The position numbers and the translations under genes are program-made. From an uncultured Oscillospiraceae bacterium (lineage in GTDB: Bacteria > Bacillota > Clostridia > Oscillospirales > Oscillospiraceae), in the NCBI GenBank assembly GCA_949841465.1, contig CATKZW010000020.1, positions 1-51,516 on the forward strand: a stretch of 51,516 nt of DNA, written 5' to 3'. The notes beneath the pieces are model-generated. The model saw only the letters and a list, made by a program, of their open reading frames with translations. It was not told where the DNA came from and did no database searches. Below are positions 25,290-33,311 of this stretch, piece by piece. Each line of letters starts with the position of its first letter. Position 1 is the first letter of the stretch.

Positions 25290-26561
25290 ATGACAGAAAA
25301 ACTGAAAGCGCGTTTTCAAGCCGTCCTGCCCACCGCCCGGGCCTTAGGGGAGTGGCTGCTGCTGGCGGGACTGACGGGTCTTACCTGCGGCCTGGCGGGC
25401 GCGGCCTTCACCTGGTGCGTGGCAGAAGCCACGAAACTGCGCGCCGCCTATCCCTGGCTGCTGCTGTGCATGCCTGCCGCGGGCCTCATCATCGTGTGGG
25501 CCTACCGCACAGCCGGCCTGGAAAACGACAGCGGCACCAATCAGATCATTGCCAGCGTCCGGGGCGGCACCCGCCCCCCGGTGCGGCTGAGCCTGCTGAT
25601 TTTCCTGGGCTCGGTGCTCACCCACCTCACCGGCGGCAGCGCCGGACGGGAGGGGGCCGCACTTCAAATCGGCGGCAGCATCTCCGCCGGGATCGGCCGG
25701 CTGCTCCGCCTGGGGGAGCGCAGCGTCAACACCATCATCCAGTGCGGCATGGCGGGGCTGTTCTCCGCCCTGTTCGGCACCCCCCTCACCGCCACGGTAT
25801 TCAGCCTGGAGGTGGTGAACGTGGGCCAGTTCCGGTACGCGGCCCTGTTCCCCTGCCTGCTGTCCGCCCTCATCGCCAACGGCATCCCCCGGGCGCTGGG
25901 CCTGCCGGCGGAAAGCTACCGCCTGCTGGGCGTGCCGGGGCTGGGGCCGGTGTCCCTGCTGCAATGCGGCGGGCTGGCCATCCTGGCGGCGCTGGTGTCC
26001 ATTGTCTTCTGCGTACTTATGCACGTGGCCGGCCGCCTGTACAAAAAATATATCTCCAACCAGTACCTCCGGGCGCTGGCGGGGGCGGCGCTGGTCATCA
26101 TCCTCACCCTGGTGGAGGGCAGCGGCGACTACAATGGCGCGGGCGGCGGCATCATCGAGCTGGCGGTGGAGGGGGAGGTCCACGTCCCCTGGGCCTTCCT
26201 GCTGAAGATGCTGTTCACCGCCCTGACCCTTGGGGCAGGCTTCCGGGGCGGAGAGATCGTGCCCACGCTGTTCATCGGCTCCACCTTCGGCTGCGCGGTG
26301 GGGCCGCTGCTGGGGCTGGACCCGGCCTTCTCCGCCGCCGTCGCCATGATTGCCCTGTTCTGCGGGGTGGTGAACTGCCCACTGGCCTCCATCTTCCTGG
26401 CCATCGAGCTGTTTGGCGGGGAGGGACTTCTGTTTTTCGCCCTGGCCTGCTCCCTCAGCTTCCTGCTCAGCGGACGGTACTCGCTTTACTCCAGCCAGCG
26501 CAACGTCTATTCCAAGGTGGAGGCCCGGCTGGACGAGCAGAATCAGCAGCAAGGAGAATAA
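25290..26561 (+). CDS. CLC-family chloride (or fluoride) channel/transporter
   Basis: A multi-span membrane protein of 423 residues. The gating-glutamate motif is AGREGAALQIGG (Glu at about 121), and a second conserved loop is GAGFRGGEIVPTLFIG. Where classic chloride CLCs have GSGIP, this protein reads ENDSGTNQI (about 78-86), a deviation that also occurs in fluoride/proton CLC antiporters, so the ion is uncertain. There are no C-terminal CBS domains. AAAGGAGCGG precedes ATG 25290. I looked for a fluoride riboswitch in the 290-nt upstream gap and do not see one. Confidence 0.9.
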   Translation: MTEKLKARFQAVLPTARALGEWLLLAGLTGLTCGLAGAAFTWCVAEATKLRAAYPWLLLCMPAAGLIIVWAYRTAGLENDSGTNQIIASVRGGTRPPVRLSLLIFLGSVLTHLTGGSAGREGAALQIGGSISAGIGRLLRLGERSVNTIIQCGMAGLFSALFGTPLTATVFSLEVVNVGQFRYAALFPCLLSALIANGIPRALGLPAESYRLLGVPGLGPVSLLQCGGLAILAALVSIVFCVLMHVAGRLYKKYISNQYLRALAGAALVIILTLVEGSGDYNGAGGGIIELAVEGEVHVPWAFLLKMLFTALTLGAGFRGGEIVPTLFIGSTFGCAVGPLLGLDPAFSAAVAMIALFCGVVNCPLASIFLAIELFGGEGLLFFALACSLSFLLSGRYSLYSSQRNVYSKVEARLDEQNQQQGE

Positions 26562-26564
26562 AAC

Positions 26565-26922
26565 ATGCTGAGACCATTAAAAGCGACAGAATTTGACGCC
26601 TACATTAACTTTGCCTACGAGTTGGCCCTGGACCTGACCAGATCGGGCTATCCCACCTGGTGCGACGGCTTCAAGACCAAAGCAGACTTCATCGCCCGGA
26701 CCAAAAAGTCCTTGGACCGTCCCGCTGAGGACGTCCTGCTGTTCCTGGAAGACGGCCAGGTGGAGGGCCTGATCGCCTTCCAGCACCTGGAGGAGGAGCG
26801 CTGCCTCCACCCCTATATCTTCAACATCCTTCATAGACGTGGACAGCCCCGAGGGAGAAGCGCTGAAAGCGCTGGGCTTTCAGCTGGTGGGAACGTACAT
26901 GTGCCACCGAATAAAACTATAA
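26565..26922 (+). pseudogene. Acetyltransferase gene with internal deletion
   Basis: The first 87 codons (starting MLRPLKATEFDAYINFAYEL) look like the start of a GNAT-type acetyltransferase. At about 26826 the frame shifts, and the +1 frame then encodes DVDSPEGEALKALGFQLVGT followed by YMCHRIKL and a stop at 26920-26922, which looks like the true C-terminal end of such an enzyme. The middle, including the acetyl-CoA site, is missing. It starts 4 nt after the CLC stop and ends at a terminator. The longer open frame that continues to 27089 runs into a repeat and is not expected to be real protein. Confidence 0.75.
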
Positions 26923-26956
26923 AAATCGGGCCTGTCCGTATAGACAGGCCCGATTT
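26923..26956 (+). terminator. Intrinsic terminator after CLC/acetyltransferase relic
   Basis: AAATCGGGCCTGTC (26923-26936) and GACAGGCCCGATTT (26943-26956) form a perfect 14-bp stem directly after the relic's stop. Confidence 0.88.
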
Positions 26957-26983
26957 ATCGCTTACCATGGCTCAGCGCTGGGT

Positions 26984-27117
26984 CGTCACGCTTCGCCTGT
27001 TCGCAACGCGGCCTAATCCCTCCGACTCCGCAAATTGTCCTGCGCCCCTTTTCAGCGGCTTCGGCCAATTTGCTCTGCTCCGGTCTTAGGCCTCTGCTCA
27101 CGACGGCTCAGCGCTGG
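26984..27117 (+). repeat. Family B dispersed repeat at the end of obgE
   Basis: It begins GTCACGCTTCGCCTGTTCGC and ends ACGACGGCTCAGCGCT. Its core (GCAAATTG...CAATTTGC around a Gly-codon-like GC hairpin) is almost the same as that of the T-box copy at 5671-5810. The stop codon of obgE (complement of 27108-27110) falls inside the right end. Confidence 0.8.
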
Positions 27118-28391
27118 TACTCAAACTCCAAATTGTACAGGCACACCGTGTCCCCGTCCTGGACCCCCAGGTCCTCCAGCTGCTGGTACACCCCCGCATC
27201 CCGCAAACGCCGCTCGAACCAGTTGCGGCTCTCGTAGTCGGAGAAGTTCACGTTGGCCATCAGCTGGCGCAGCCAGGGCCCGTCCACCAGCCAGACGCCG
27301 TCCTCGTCCCTCTCAATCTCCAGGGCCTCGGATGTGTCCACCTCTGGCGGGCGCTCCACATAGGTGGGCTCGTACACGATCACCGGGGGCAGGGTAGACA
27401 GCTCCGCCGCCGCCGCGTACATCAGCTCCCGCGTACCCTGGTGGGTGGCCGCGGACAGCTCGAACAGGGGACAGCCCTTGGCCTCCACATGGGCACGGAG
27501 CTTTTGCAGCAATTCCGGGTCCTCCATGATATCCACCTTGTTGGCGGCCACCAGCATCCGCCGGGAGGCCAGCTCCGGGGACCACCGCTGGAGCTCCTCG
27601 CAGATGGCGTCAAAATCCGCCACTGGGTCCCGCCCCTCGGAGCCGGACACGTCCACCACGTGGATCAGCAGGCGGCACCGGTCCACATGCCGCAGGAAGT
27701 CGTGGCCCAGGCCCGCGCCGTCGGCGGCGCCCTCAATGATGCCGGGGATATCCGCCAGCACAAAGGACGTCCCCTCGTCCACCGCCACCACGCCCAGGTT
27801 GGGGGAGAGGGTGGTGAAGTGGTAGTTAGCAATCTTGGGCTGGGCCCGTGTGACCACGCTGAGCAGGGTGGACTTGCCCACGTTGGGGAAGCCCACCAGC
27901 CCCACGTCGGCCAGCAGCTTCAGCTCCAGCAGCACCTCCCGGTACTGCCCCGGCAGGCCCGCCTTGGCGAACCGGGGCACCTGCCGGGTGGGGGTGGCGA
28001 AGTGCTGGTTGCCCCAGCCGCCGTTGCCCCCCCGGGCCAGGACGAAGTCCTCCCCGCCGGACATGTCGCAGATGATCTCGCGGGTCTCCAGGTCGCGTAC
28101 CACCGTACCCCGGGGCACCCGGATCACCAGATCGTTTCCGTCCTTGCCGGAGCACCGCTTGCCCTGGCCGTCCTTGCCGTTCTCGGCGGTATATTTGCGC
28201 TTGTAGCGAAAGTCCATCAGGGTGGACATGTGGGGGTCTACCCGCAGGACGATGTCGCCGCCCCGCCCGCCGTCCCCGCCGTCGGGGCCGCCGGCGGCCA
28301 CGTACTTCTCCCGGTGGAAGGCCACCGCGCCGCCCCCGCCGTTCCCCGCCCGGACGGTGATCCGGGCGGTGTCGATGAATTGATTGGCCAT
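27108..28391 (-). CDS. obgE: Obg-family GTPase
   Basis: An essential GTPase involved in 50S ribosome maturation and stress control. The 427 residues form three domains: the Gly-rich Obg fold (1-157, RAGNGGGGAVAFHREKYV, GGPDGGDGGRGGD), the G domain (P-loop GFPNVGKST, DIPGIIEGAADGAGLGHDFL, NKVD) and a C-terminal OCT domain. GTAAGGAGGT precedes ATG 28391. It follows rplU-prp-rpmA as in many Firmicutes, but with a terminator and a Sel1-like gene in between. Its final residues (QR) and stop lie in a family B repeat. Confidence 0.97.
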   Translation of the reverse strand: MANQFIDTARITVRAGNGGGGAVAFHREKYVAAGGPDGGDGGRGGDIVLRVDPHMSTLMDFRYKRKYTAENGKDGQGKRCSGKDGNDLVIRVPRGTVVRDLETREIICDMSGGEDFVLARGGNGGWGNQHFATPTRQVPRFAKAGLPGQYREVLLELKLLADVGLVGFPNVGKSTLLSVVTRAQPKIANYHFTTLSPNLGVVAVDEGTSFVLADIPGIIEGAADGAGLGHDFLRHVDRCRLLIHVVDVSGSEGRDPVADFDAICEELQRWSPELASRRMLVAANKVDIMEDPELLQKLRAHVEAKGCPLFELSAATHQGTRELMYAAAAELSTLPPVIVYEPTYVERPPEVDTSEALEIERDEDGVWLVDGPWLRQLMANVNFSDYESRNWFERRLRDAGVYQQLEDLGVQDGDTVCLYNLEFEYQR

Positions 28392-28454
28392 AAAGACCTC
28401 CTTACTGTATCTGCTCCCAGTGGATTTTCTTATCTTTAAAAGTAGTATTCCCGG

Positions 28455-28754
28455 TCATAGTCGTCTATCTCCCCGAATCTGTTCCATTTCCGCCAGATTT
28501 TTCGGTGCATCCGGGTCTCCATGCTCCGCCGCCCGCTTCGTCCAGTAGAGTGCTTTGTCCAAATTGGCAGGCGTCCCCTGTCCCATGAGATAAAAGTACC
28601 CTACCTGACACTCTGCCAGGGCGTAGCCCTGCTCCGCCAGCTCCAGACAGCCCTGGAAACAAGTCTCATAGTCCCCCTTCTGGTAATAGTTCTCGATCAG
28701 CTCATCCACCCGGCGAAGCTCGGGGCAGTCGTCATAGTGGTTCAAATGGTCCAT
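28455..28754 (-). CDS. Sel1/TPR-like repeat protein
   Basis: A 99-residue protein with two to three alpha-helical repeats of the Sel1 type (DYETCFQGCLELAEQGYALA, ECQVGYFYLMGQGTPANLDK, ALYWTKRAAEHGDPDAPKNL). Such repeats mediate protein-protein contacts. ATG 28754 follows GGGGAGGAAAA; the frame extends further but overlaps the rpmA terminator. It lies between that terminator and obgE. The partner is unknown. Confidence 0.85.
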   Translation of the reverse strand: MDHLNHYDDCPELRRVDELIENYYQKGDYETCFQGCLELAEQGYALAECQVGYFYLMGQGTPANLDKALYWTKRAAEHGDPDAPKNLAEMEQIRGDRRL

Positions 28755-28777
28755 GCAGTTTTCCTCCCCCCAAACAA

Positions 28778-28811
28778 AAAAGCCGCAAACGGTCCCCCGT
28801 TTGCGGCTTTT
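28778..28811 (-). terminator. Intrinsic terminator after rpmA
   Basis: AAAAGCCGCAAACGG (28778-28792) and CCGTTTGCGGCTTTT (28797-28811) form a perfect 15-bp stem with a T run on the minus strand, starting 10 nt past the rpmA stop. Confidence 0.92.
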
Positions 28812-28820
28812 CGGCAATTC

Positions 28821-29105
28821 TTACTGCGCGATCTCCACAATGGAGACCTGCTTGCGGTCCTTGCCCAGGCGCTCGAACTTCACCTTGCCGTCCTTGAGGG
28901 CGAACAGGGTATCGTCACTGCCCTTGCCCACGTTGATGCCGGGGTGGATGTGGGTGCCGCGCTGGCGCACCAGGATGTTGCCGGCCAGCACGTACTGGCC
29001 GTCGGCGCGCTTCACGCCCAGCCGCTTGGCCTGGGAGTCACGGCCGTTCTTGGTGGAGCCGCCGCCCTTTTTATGGGCGAAGAACTGGATGTTGAGCTTC
29101 ATCAT
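28821..29105 (-). CDS. rpmA: Ribosomal protein L27 with cleavable N-terminus
   Basis: A 50S subunit protein whose N-terminus reaches the peptidyl-transferase centre. The 94 residues begin [16 protein letters not shown]. The MKLNIQFFA segment is the Firmicute extension removed by the Prp protease before L27 works. Its gene partner prp is present just upstream. Either of two adjacent ATG codons (29105 or 29102) may start translation. Confidence 0.96.
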   Translation of the reverse strand: MMKLNIQFFAHKKGGGSTKNGRDSQAKRLGVKRADGQYVLAGNILVRQRGTHIHPGINVGKGSDDTLFALKDGKVKFERLGKDRKQVSIVEIAQ

Positions 29106-29135
29106 AGTCGTTTCCGTCCTTTCTGTTAAAGGTTA

Positions 29136-29274
29136 GTTGTCACGCTGCGCAAACGGCTGGACGCTCGGTCGCTTTCGCTGCCACTCGGATAAAAACAGAT
29201 TTGCTCCGCAAATCTTGGTTTTTTATCCTCACTTCGCTCCAAGCTCCCTCGCAGCCGTCTGCTCCGCGCTTCTA
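29136..29274 (+). repeat. Family B dispersed repeat between prp and rpmA
   Basis: It begins GTTGTCACGCTGCGC and ends CTCCGCGCTTCTA. Its core has a nested palindrome GGATAAAAA...TTTTTATCC around AGATTTGC...GCAAATCT. The last three bases supply the TAG stop of prp on the minus strand. Confidence 0.8.
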
Positions 29275-29613
29275 CTCGTCATCATCGTCCAGCAGGACGA
29301 TGAGATTGTCGGGGTATTCTTCCGCCATGGCCTGGAGGTAGACCAGCAGTCCGGTCATAACCGACTGGCACAAATCGTCGCTGGGATCGTTCAGGGCGGC
29401 GGGGAGTTTGAGGGAGATGCGGGCGTCCTTCTCCTTAACCTTCACCTGAGCGCCGATGCCCATCACCTCGTTGATGGTACACTCGGTGAGCCCCACGGCG
29501 GCGGAGATGGCGGCGCAGACAATGTCCGCGCCCTCCTCGGCGTACCCGCTGTGGCCCTCCACCACGAAGCCGTCCAGACGGCTTTGCGCGCTGTGGAAGG
29601 TGACTTTGGTCAT
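29272..29613 (-). CDS. prp: Ribosomal-processing cysteine protease Prp
   Basis: A small cysteine protease (113 residues) that trims the N-terminal extension of L27. The catalytic His is in VEGHSGYAEEG and the catalytic Cys in DIVCAAISAAVGL, both at the expected family positions. The C-terminus is strongly acidic (LLDDDDE). It lies between rplU and rpmA, the usual rplU-ysxB-rpmA order in Firmicutes. Confidence 0.95.
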   Translation of the reverse strand: MTKVTFHSAQSRLDGFVVEGHSGYAEEGADIVCAAISAAVGLTECTINEVMGIGAQVKVKEKDARISLKLPAALNDPSDDLCQSVMTGLLVYLQAMAEEYPDNLIVLLDDDDE

Positions 29614-29624
29614 ACCGCAGTCCC

Positions 29625-29936
29625 TCAGGCGTTGACCTTGGTGATCTCCACCTTGGTATAGGGCTGACGATGGCCCTGACGGCGGCGGTAATTCTTCTTG
29701 GGCTTGTACTTGAACACCAGCACCTTCTTGCCCTTGCCGTTCTTCACCACGTTGGCGGTGACGGAGGCGCCGTCCACGGTGGGGGCGCCGAACTTGGCGG
29801 AGTCGTCGTTGAGGACGGCCAGCACCTTGTCGAAGGTAACGGTTTCGCCGGCTTCCACATTCAGCTTCTCGATGTAGAGGGTATCGCCCTCGGCCACCTT
29901 ATACTGCTTGCCGCCGGTCTCAATGATTGCGTGCAT
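29625..29936 (-). CDS. rplU: Ribosomal protein L21
   Basis: A 50S subunit protein of 103 residues, starting [18 protein letters not shown] and ending with the basic [19 protein letters not shown] typical of L21. The ATG at 29936 is preceded by AGGTG. It is first in the rplU-prp-rpmA group and has a long leader (about 275 nt) containing tandem family B repeats. Confidence 0.97.
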   Translation of the reverse strand: MHAIIETGGKQYKVAEGDTLYIEKLNVEAGETVTFDKVLAVLNDDSAKFGAPTVDGASVTANVVKNGKGKKVLVFKYKPKKNYRRRQGHRQPYTKVEITKVNA

Positions 29937-30000
29937 AGCTGCACCTGCCTTTCCTTTATTACGGGCTCGCTGTCGGGGGCGGGGGATCGTTCCCCACTTG

Positions 30001-30058
30001 CTGTCACGCTGGGAAGCGGCCAGGACGCTCGGTCGCTGTTCGCCTCCTTGCGCTTCTT
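30001..30058 (+). repeat. Family B short repeat in rplU leader
   Basis: CTGTCACGCTGGGAAGCGGC through TTGCGCTTCT is a short module directly followed head-to-tail by a full-size copy at 30060. It closely resembles the module after gyrB, read on the opposite strand. Confidence 0.7.
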
Positions 30059-30059
30059 C

Positions 30060-30197
30060 GTTGTCACGCTCGGATTGAGCGCATAGCCGGGTCGCCTTCC
30101 CTCCGCCTCGGGCAAAATACAGATTTGCGCTGCAAATCCTGGTTTTTTGCCCTCGCTTCGGTCCAGGCTCCCCTATACGCTTATCCTCGCGCTTCTC
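30060..30197 (+). repeat. Family B full-size repeat in rplU leader
   Basis: It begins GTTGTCACGCTCGGATTGAG and ends CTCGCGCTTCT. The nested palindrome is GGGCAAAATA...TTTTTTGCCC around CAGATTTGC...GCAAATCCTG. Together with the short module it fills the stretch between rplU and its promoter. Confidence 0.78.
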
Positions 30198-30219
30198 ACC
30201 CATTCAAAGCGGCTGAGAT

Positions 30220-30248
30220 ATTATATCAGTCTGTTTGTCCAATGTCAA
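30220..30248 (-). promoter_or_regulatory. Strong promoter for rplU operon
   Basis: Minus-strand TTGACA (complement of 30243-30248), exactly 17 nt, TATAAT (complement of 30220-30225): a consensus sigma-A promoter. Confidence 0.9.
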
Positions 30249-30282
30249 GCTCTGCCCCAATAATTTAATCTTTTTCCGGTCA

Positions 30283-30311
30283 TTGACAAACAAAAACTGG
30301 AGTAGTAAAAT
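30283..30311 (+). promoter_or_regulatory. Promoter of the lipoprotein gene at 30383
   Basis: TTGACA (30283-30288), 17 nt, TAAAAT (30306-30311). It is divergent from the rplU promoter, 35 nt away. Confidence 0.8.
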
Positions 30312-30382
30312 GACTGCTGGCGGATTGGCGGAAAGACTGTGCCGGCCCGCCGGAACTATTTTTTTGAAAAGAGGATCGGAAC

Positions 30383-31048
30383 ATGATGAAAACGAACATG
30401 AGAAAGAGCGCGGCTTTTTTAGCGTCCCTCGGTCTGCTGTGCGCCATTCTGCTGGCGTGTTCAGGGTGCGGCGGGAACAAGGACAAGGAAGCTCTCATCG
30501 GCGATTGGCAGGCCACCCTTGACCTGACCAATATGATGAACGACGAGATGAAGGCCGGCATGGGCGGCGACGAGGAACTGATGGGCTATTTCACTATCAG
30601 CGATTTCACCGTCACCCTCACCCTCACCTTCCGCGATGACGACTCCTATACCCTGAGCGTTGACGAGTCGTCCATGGAAAAGAGCGTTGATAAGATGCTC
30701 GAGACCCTGCGCAACGGCTTTTCCAGCTATCTTGAAGATATGATTGCTCAGGAATATCCGGACATGACCCTGGATGAATTTTTTGAGACCGCCGAAATGA
30801 CTTTTGATGAACTCTACGATGAGACCTTTGGCGCTGCGCTTGACAAGGAGATTCTCATGTCCTCTACGGACGACATGGAAAGCAACGGCACATTCACTGC
30901 CAAGGGCGGCGTCCTGACCCTGACTGACGACGACGGCCCCGGTACGGAAGCCTACGAGCTGAACGGCGACAAGCTGACTCTGACCGGCGAGGGCGTGGAT
31001 GACGGCACCCTGGCGGGCCTTTATCCCCTGACGTTTACCAAGAAGTAA
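30383..31048 (+). CDS. Lipoprotein of unknown function
   Basis: A 221-residue secreted lipoprotein. A basic N-terminus and hydrophobic stretch lead to the lipobox LLAC (Cys 26), followed by SGCGGNKDKE. The mature part starts ALIGDWQATLDL and alternates beta-like stretches (FTVTLTLTFRDDDSYTLSVD; GTFTAKGGVLTLTDDDG) with an acidic helical middle, the pattern of small lipocalin-like sensor lipoproteins found in Clostridia. The specific role is unknown. It is monocistronic between its own promoter and terminator. Confidence 0.83.
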   Translation: MMKTNMRKSAAFLASLGLLCAILLACSGCGGNKDKEALIGDWQATLDLTNMMNDEMKAGMGGDEELMGYFTISDFTVTLTLTFRDDDSYTLSVDESSMEKSVDKMLETLRNGFSSYLEDMIAQEYPDMTLDEFFETAEMTFDELYDETFGAALDKEILMSSTDDMESNGTFTAKGGVLTLTDDDGPGTEAYELNGDKLTLTGEGVDDGTLAGLYPLTFTKK

Positions 31049-31068
31049 TCCCCCAATACTTAAAAGGA

Positions 31069-31107
31069 AAGGGAAGCGCTGATCTCAGCGCTTCCCTTCA
31101 TATTTTT
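31069..31107 (+). terminator. Intrinsic terminator after the lipoprotein gene
   Basis: AAGGGAAGCGCTGA (31069-31082) and TCAGCGCTTCCCTT (31085-31098) form a perfect 14-bp stem, followed by CATATTTTT. It may also serve hemZ from the opposite strand. Confidence 0.88.
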
Positions 31108-31120
31108 CCCATAACCCGCC

Positions 31121-32653
31121 TCAATTTTCTATGGGGGCGCGCTGGCTCAGCTCCGCCTGGAACTGGGCGGCGGCCCGCTTGTCGGCGGCGATCTTATCCC
31201 AGCTCTCCAAATACTCTTTCGCGTATTTGGGGTTGTTCAGCCGGATGATTTTCCGGTTTGACGGGTCCACCAGCTTGGTGACGCCCCCGGCCCCCAGGGA
31301 CAGCACCGACTGCAGCTCCTCCATCATCACGATGTTGTAGGCGCACACCGTCCCCGGCCTGCACCACCCCACGTTTTCAAAGGACCCGGACATATACTTC
31401 TGCCGGTAGAGGTAATACGGAGCGTACCCCGCCCCTCTCAGCCGGTCGGAGGCCAGCGCCAGCATGCCCTCCACCGTCTCGGGGGCGCACAGCTCTCCGC
31501 CCTCCTCGGTGAGCCGGGCGCCTTTTTTCAGCGCCAGGGTGTGGACGGTGATGTTGGCCGGGTCCATCTCCAGCACCCGGTCCAGCGTCCGCCCGAAGCC
31601 CTCCAGCGTGTCGGCGGGCAGTCCAGCAATCAGGTCCATGTTCACCATGCCGCCGAAGTGCCGCCTTGCCAGCTCCATGGCATCCACAATCTGCCCGGCG
31701 GTGTGGGCTCTTCCCATGGCCCGGAGCACATCGTCCTCCATGGTCTGGGGATTGACGGAGATGCGGTGAATGCGGTGGGCCTTCAGGGTTTCCAGCTTGT
31801 CCGCGGTGATGGTGTCCGGCCGGCCCGCCTCCACGGTGAATTCAGAGCACCGCTCCATGGGCAGGAAGCGTTCCACAGCGGTCAAAACCCTGTCCAGCTG
31901 CTCCGCCGACAGGGTGGTGGGGGTGCCGCCCCCCATGTAGGCGCAGCCGATGTGCAGCCCCTGCTCCCGGAGCAGGCTTCCTGCCAACTCAATCTCCCGG
32001 CACAGCCCGTCCACATAGGGCTCCACCAGAGCCAGCGACCGCTTCACGTCGGCGGAGATGAAGGAGCAGTAGGCGCACCGGGTGGGGCAGAAGGGCACGC
32101 CGATGTACAGCGCCATCCCGTCCCCGTCCAGCCCCCGGTCCACATCCAGCGCCGCCTGGGCGCACTCCACCGCCAGCGCGGCCCGGGGTGGGGAGACGCG
32201 GTAGACCTCCCGCAGCTCCTGTTCCGCCTGCCTGGCCGTTTTGCCCGCCAGCATGGCCCGGGTAGGCAGTTTGACGGGCCGCACCCCGGTGAGGGACCCC
32301 CAGGGCAGCTCATAGCCCAGCAGGGCGGCGCCCGCCTTGTAAAACGCCTGCTTCAAGGCGTGGGAGACGGTGTGGTACACCGCCTCGTCCGGCTCGTCCA
32401 GCTTGTCCGAGGGGAATCGAACCACACCGTTGCGATACTGATCCTCCAGCTTGACCAGCACGCTTACGCTGGTTTTGACGGCTCCCCGGCTGAGGGCGAT
32501 CATCACGCCCCGCTCCCCGCCCAGTTCTTTGGGCAGCTCCTCCGGGTACTCCGGCTTTTCGCCGGGGAACAGGGTGAGCAGCATCTGCTCGGTGGGAAAG
32601 CGGTAGCGCTCCGGGCACCAGGGCCAGTTGTGTTCGGTGAACCAGATTTTCAT
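31121..32653 (-). CDS. hemZ: HemZ-type radical SAM coproporphyrinogen III oxidase homologue
   Basis: An oxygen-independent oxidase-like enzyme of tetrapyrrole metabolism, 510 residues. The iron-sulfur cluster motif is YIGVPFCPTRCAYCSF (C189, C193, C196), followed by YMGGGTPTTLS and the HemN-type VNMDLIAGLP. The 180-residue N-terminal extension with TGVRPVKL is characteristic of HemZ. It starts 1 nt after the MBL gene's stop with little ribosome binding site of its own, so the two are translationally coupled. No other heme genes are nearby; the true substrate of HemZ proteins is debated. Confidence 0.93.
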   Translation of the reverse strand: MKIWFTEHNWPWCPERYRFPTEQMLLTLFPGEKPEYPEELPKELGGERGVMIALSRGAVKTSVSVLVKLEDQYRNGVVRFPSDKLDEPDEAVYHTVSHALKQAFYKAGAALLGYELPWGSLTGVRPVKLPTRAMLAGKTARQAEQELREVYRVSPPRAALAVECAQAALDVDRGLDGDGMALYIGVPFCPTRCAYCSFISADVKRSLALVEPYVDGLCREIELAGSLLREQGLHIGCAYMGGGTPTTLSAEQLDRVLTAVERFLPMERCSEFTVEAGRPDTITADKLETLKAHRIHRISVNPQTMEDDVLRAMGRAHTAGQIVDAMELARRHFGGMVNMDLIAGLPADTLEGFGRTLDRVLEMDPANITVHTLALKKGARLTEEGGELCAPETVEGMLALASDRLRGAGYAPYYLYRQKYMSGSFENVGWCRPGTVCAYNIVMMEELQSVLSLGAGGVTKLVDPSNRKIIRLNNPKYAKEYLESWDKIAADKRAAAQFQAELSQRAPIEN

Positions 32654-32654
32654 G

Positions 32655-33284
32655 TCAGCGGCCCATGGCAGCCTTGAGGCAGTAATTGGTTTTGCGCTCC
32701 CGCTCCAGGGTGGAGCGCCCCTCGTGTCCGGGCAGCACCTGATAGTCCCCCTCCAGTTGTCCCAGCCGCTTGAGGGACCTCATAATCTGTCCCTCATCGC
32801 CGCCGGGCAGGTCTGTGCGCCCCATGGAGCCCTCGAACAGGGTGTCCCCGGTGAACAGCACGTCCTCCGCCCGCAGGGTCACGGAGCCGGGTGTGTGCCC
32901 CGGAGTCTCCAAAACTTCCACATCAATGCCTGCCACGTTCACCACGTCCCCCTCTTTGTAGGTGGTGATGTCCCCAAAGGACCGCACCGTGGGGACACGC
33001 TGGCCGAATATGCCCGCGGTGTCCCCCTCGCCCAGGTCGGCGGGGTGGCAGTAGACGGGCAGGTCCGGCCACTCCTCCCGCAGTCCGGGTATCCCCAGGA
33101 TGTGGTCGAAGTGCCCGTGGGTGAGCAGGACTGCCTCCGCCTCCAGCCCCTTGTCCACCAGCCACCGGGCCACCTGCTCCCCCTGGTCGCCGGGGTCCAC
33201 GACGCCGCACCTGTACCCGCCCTCCTTCCGAAAGATATAGCAGTTGGTGCCGATCTGTCCCAGCCGCAGTACGCTGATTTCCAT
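32655..33284 (-). CDS. MBL-fold metallo-hydrolase (glyoxalase II-like)
   Basis: A zinc hydrolase of 209 residues. Metal-binding motifs occur in order: THGHFDH, ETPGHTPGS, FTGDTLFEGSMGRTDLPGG and LPGHEGRST. The GRTDL element and size match the YcbL/YqgX-like glyoxalase II family that hydrolyses thioesters. The second ATG (33284) is used because GGAGGG lies 6 nt upstream; the first ATG touches it. It is paired with hemZ, an association seen in other Clostridia. Confidence 0.9.
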   Translation of the reverse strand: MEISVLRLGQIGTNCYIFRKEGGYRCGVVDPGDQGEQVARWLVDKGLEAEAVLLTHGHFDHILGIPGLREEWPDLPVYCHPADLGEGDTAGIFGQRVPTVRSFGDITTYKEGDVVNVAGIDVEVLETPGHTPGSVTLRAEDVLFTGDTLFEGSMGRTDLPGGDEGQIMRSLKRLGQLEGDYQVLPGHEGRSTLERERKTNYCLKAAMGR

Positions 33285-33311
33285 GTGCATCCCTCCAAAT
33301 TTTTTAAGGGC

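Noticed and set aside
26923-27089. Continuation of the acetyltransferase frame past the terminator
   Set aside because: It runs through a terminator hairpin and a family B repeat; the translated sequence is repeat-derived.
29937-30200. L21 leader autoregulatory RNA
   Set aside because: The leader is occupied by two family B modules and I could not recognise the known Firmicute L21 leader; left unclaimed.
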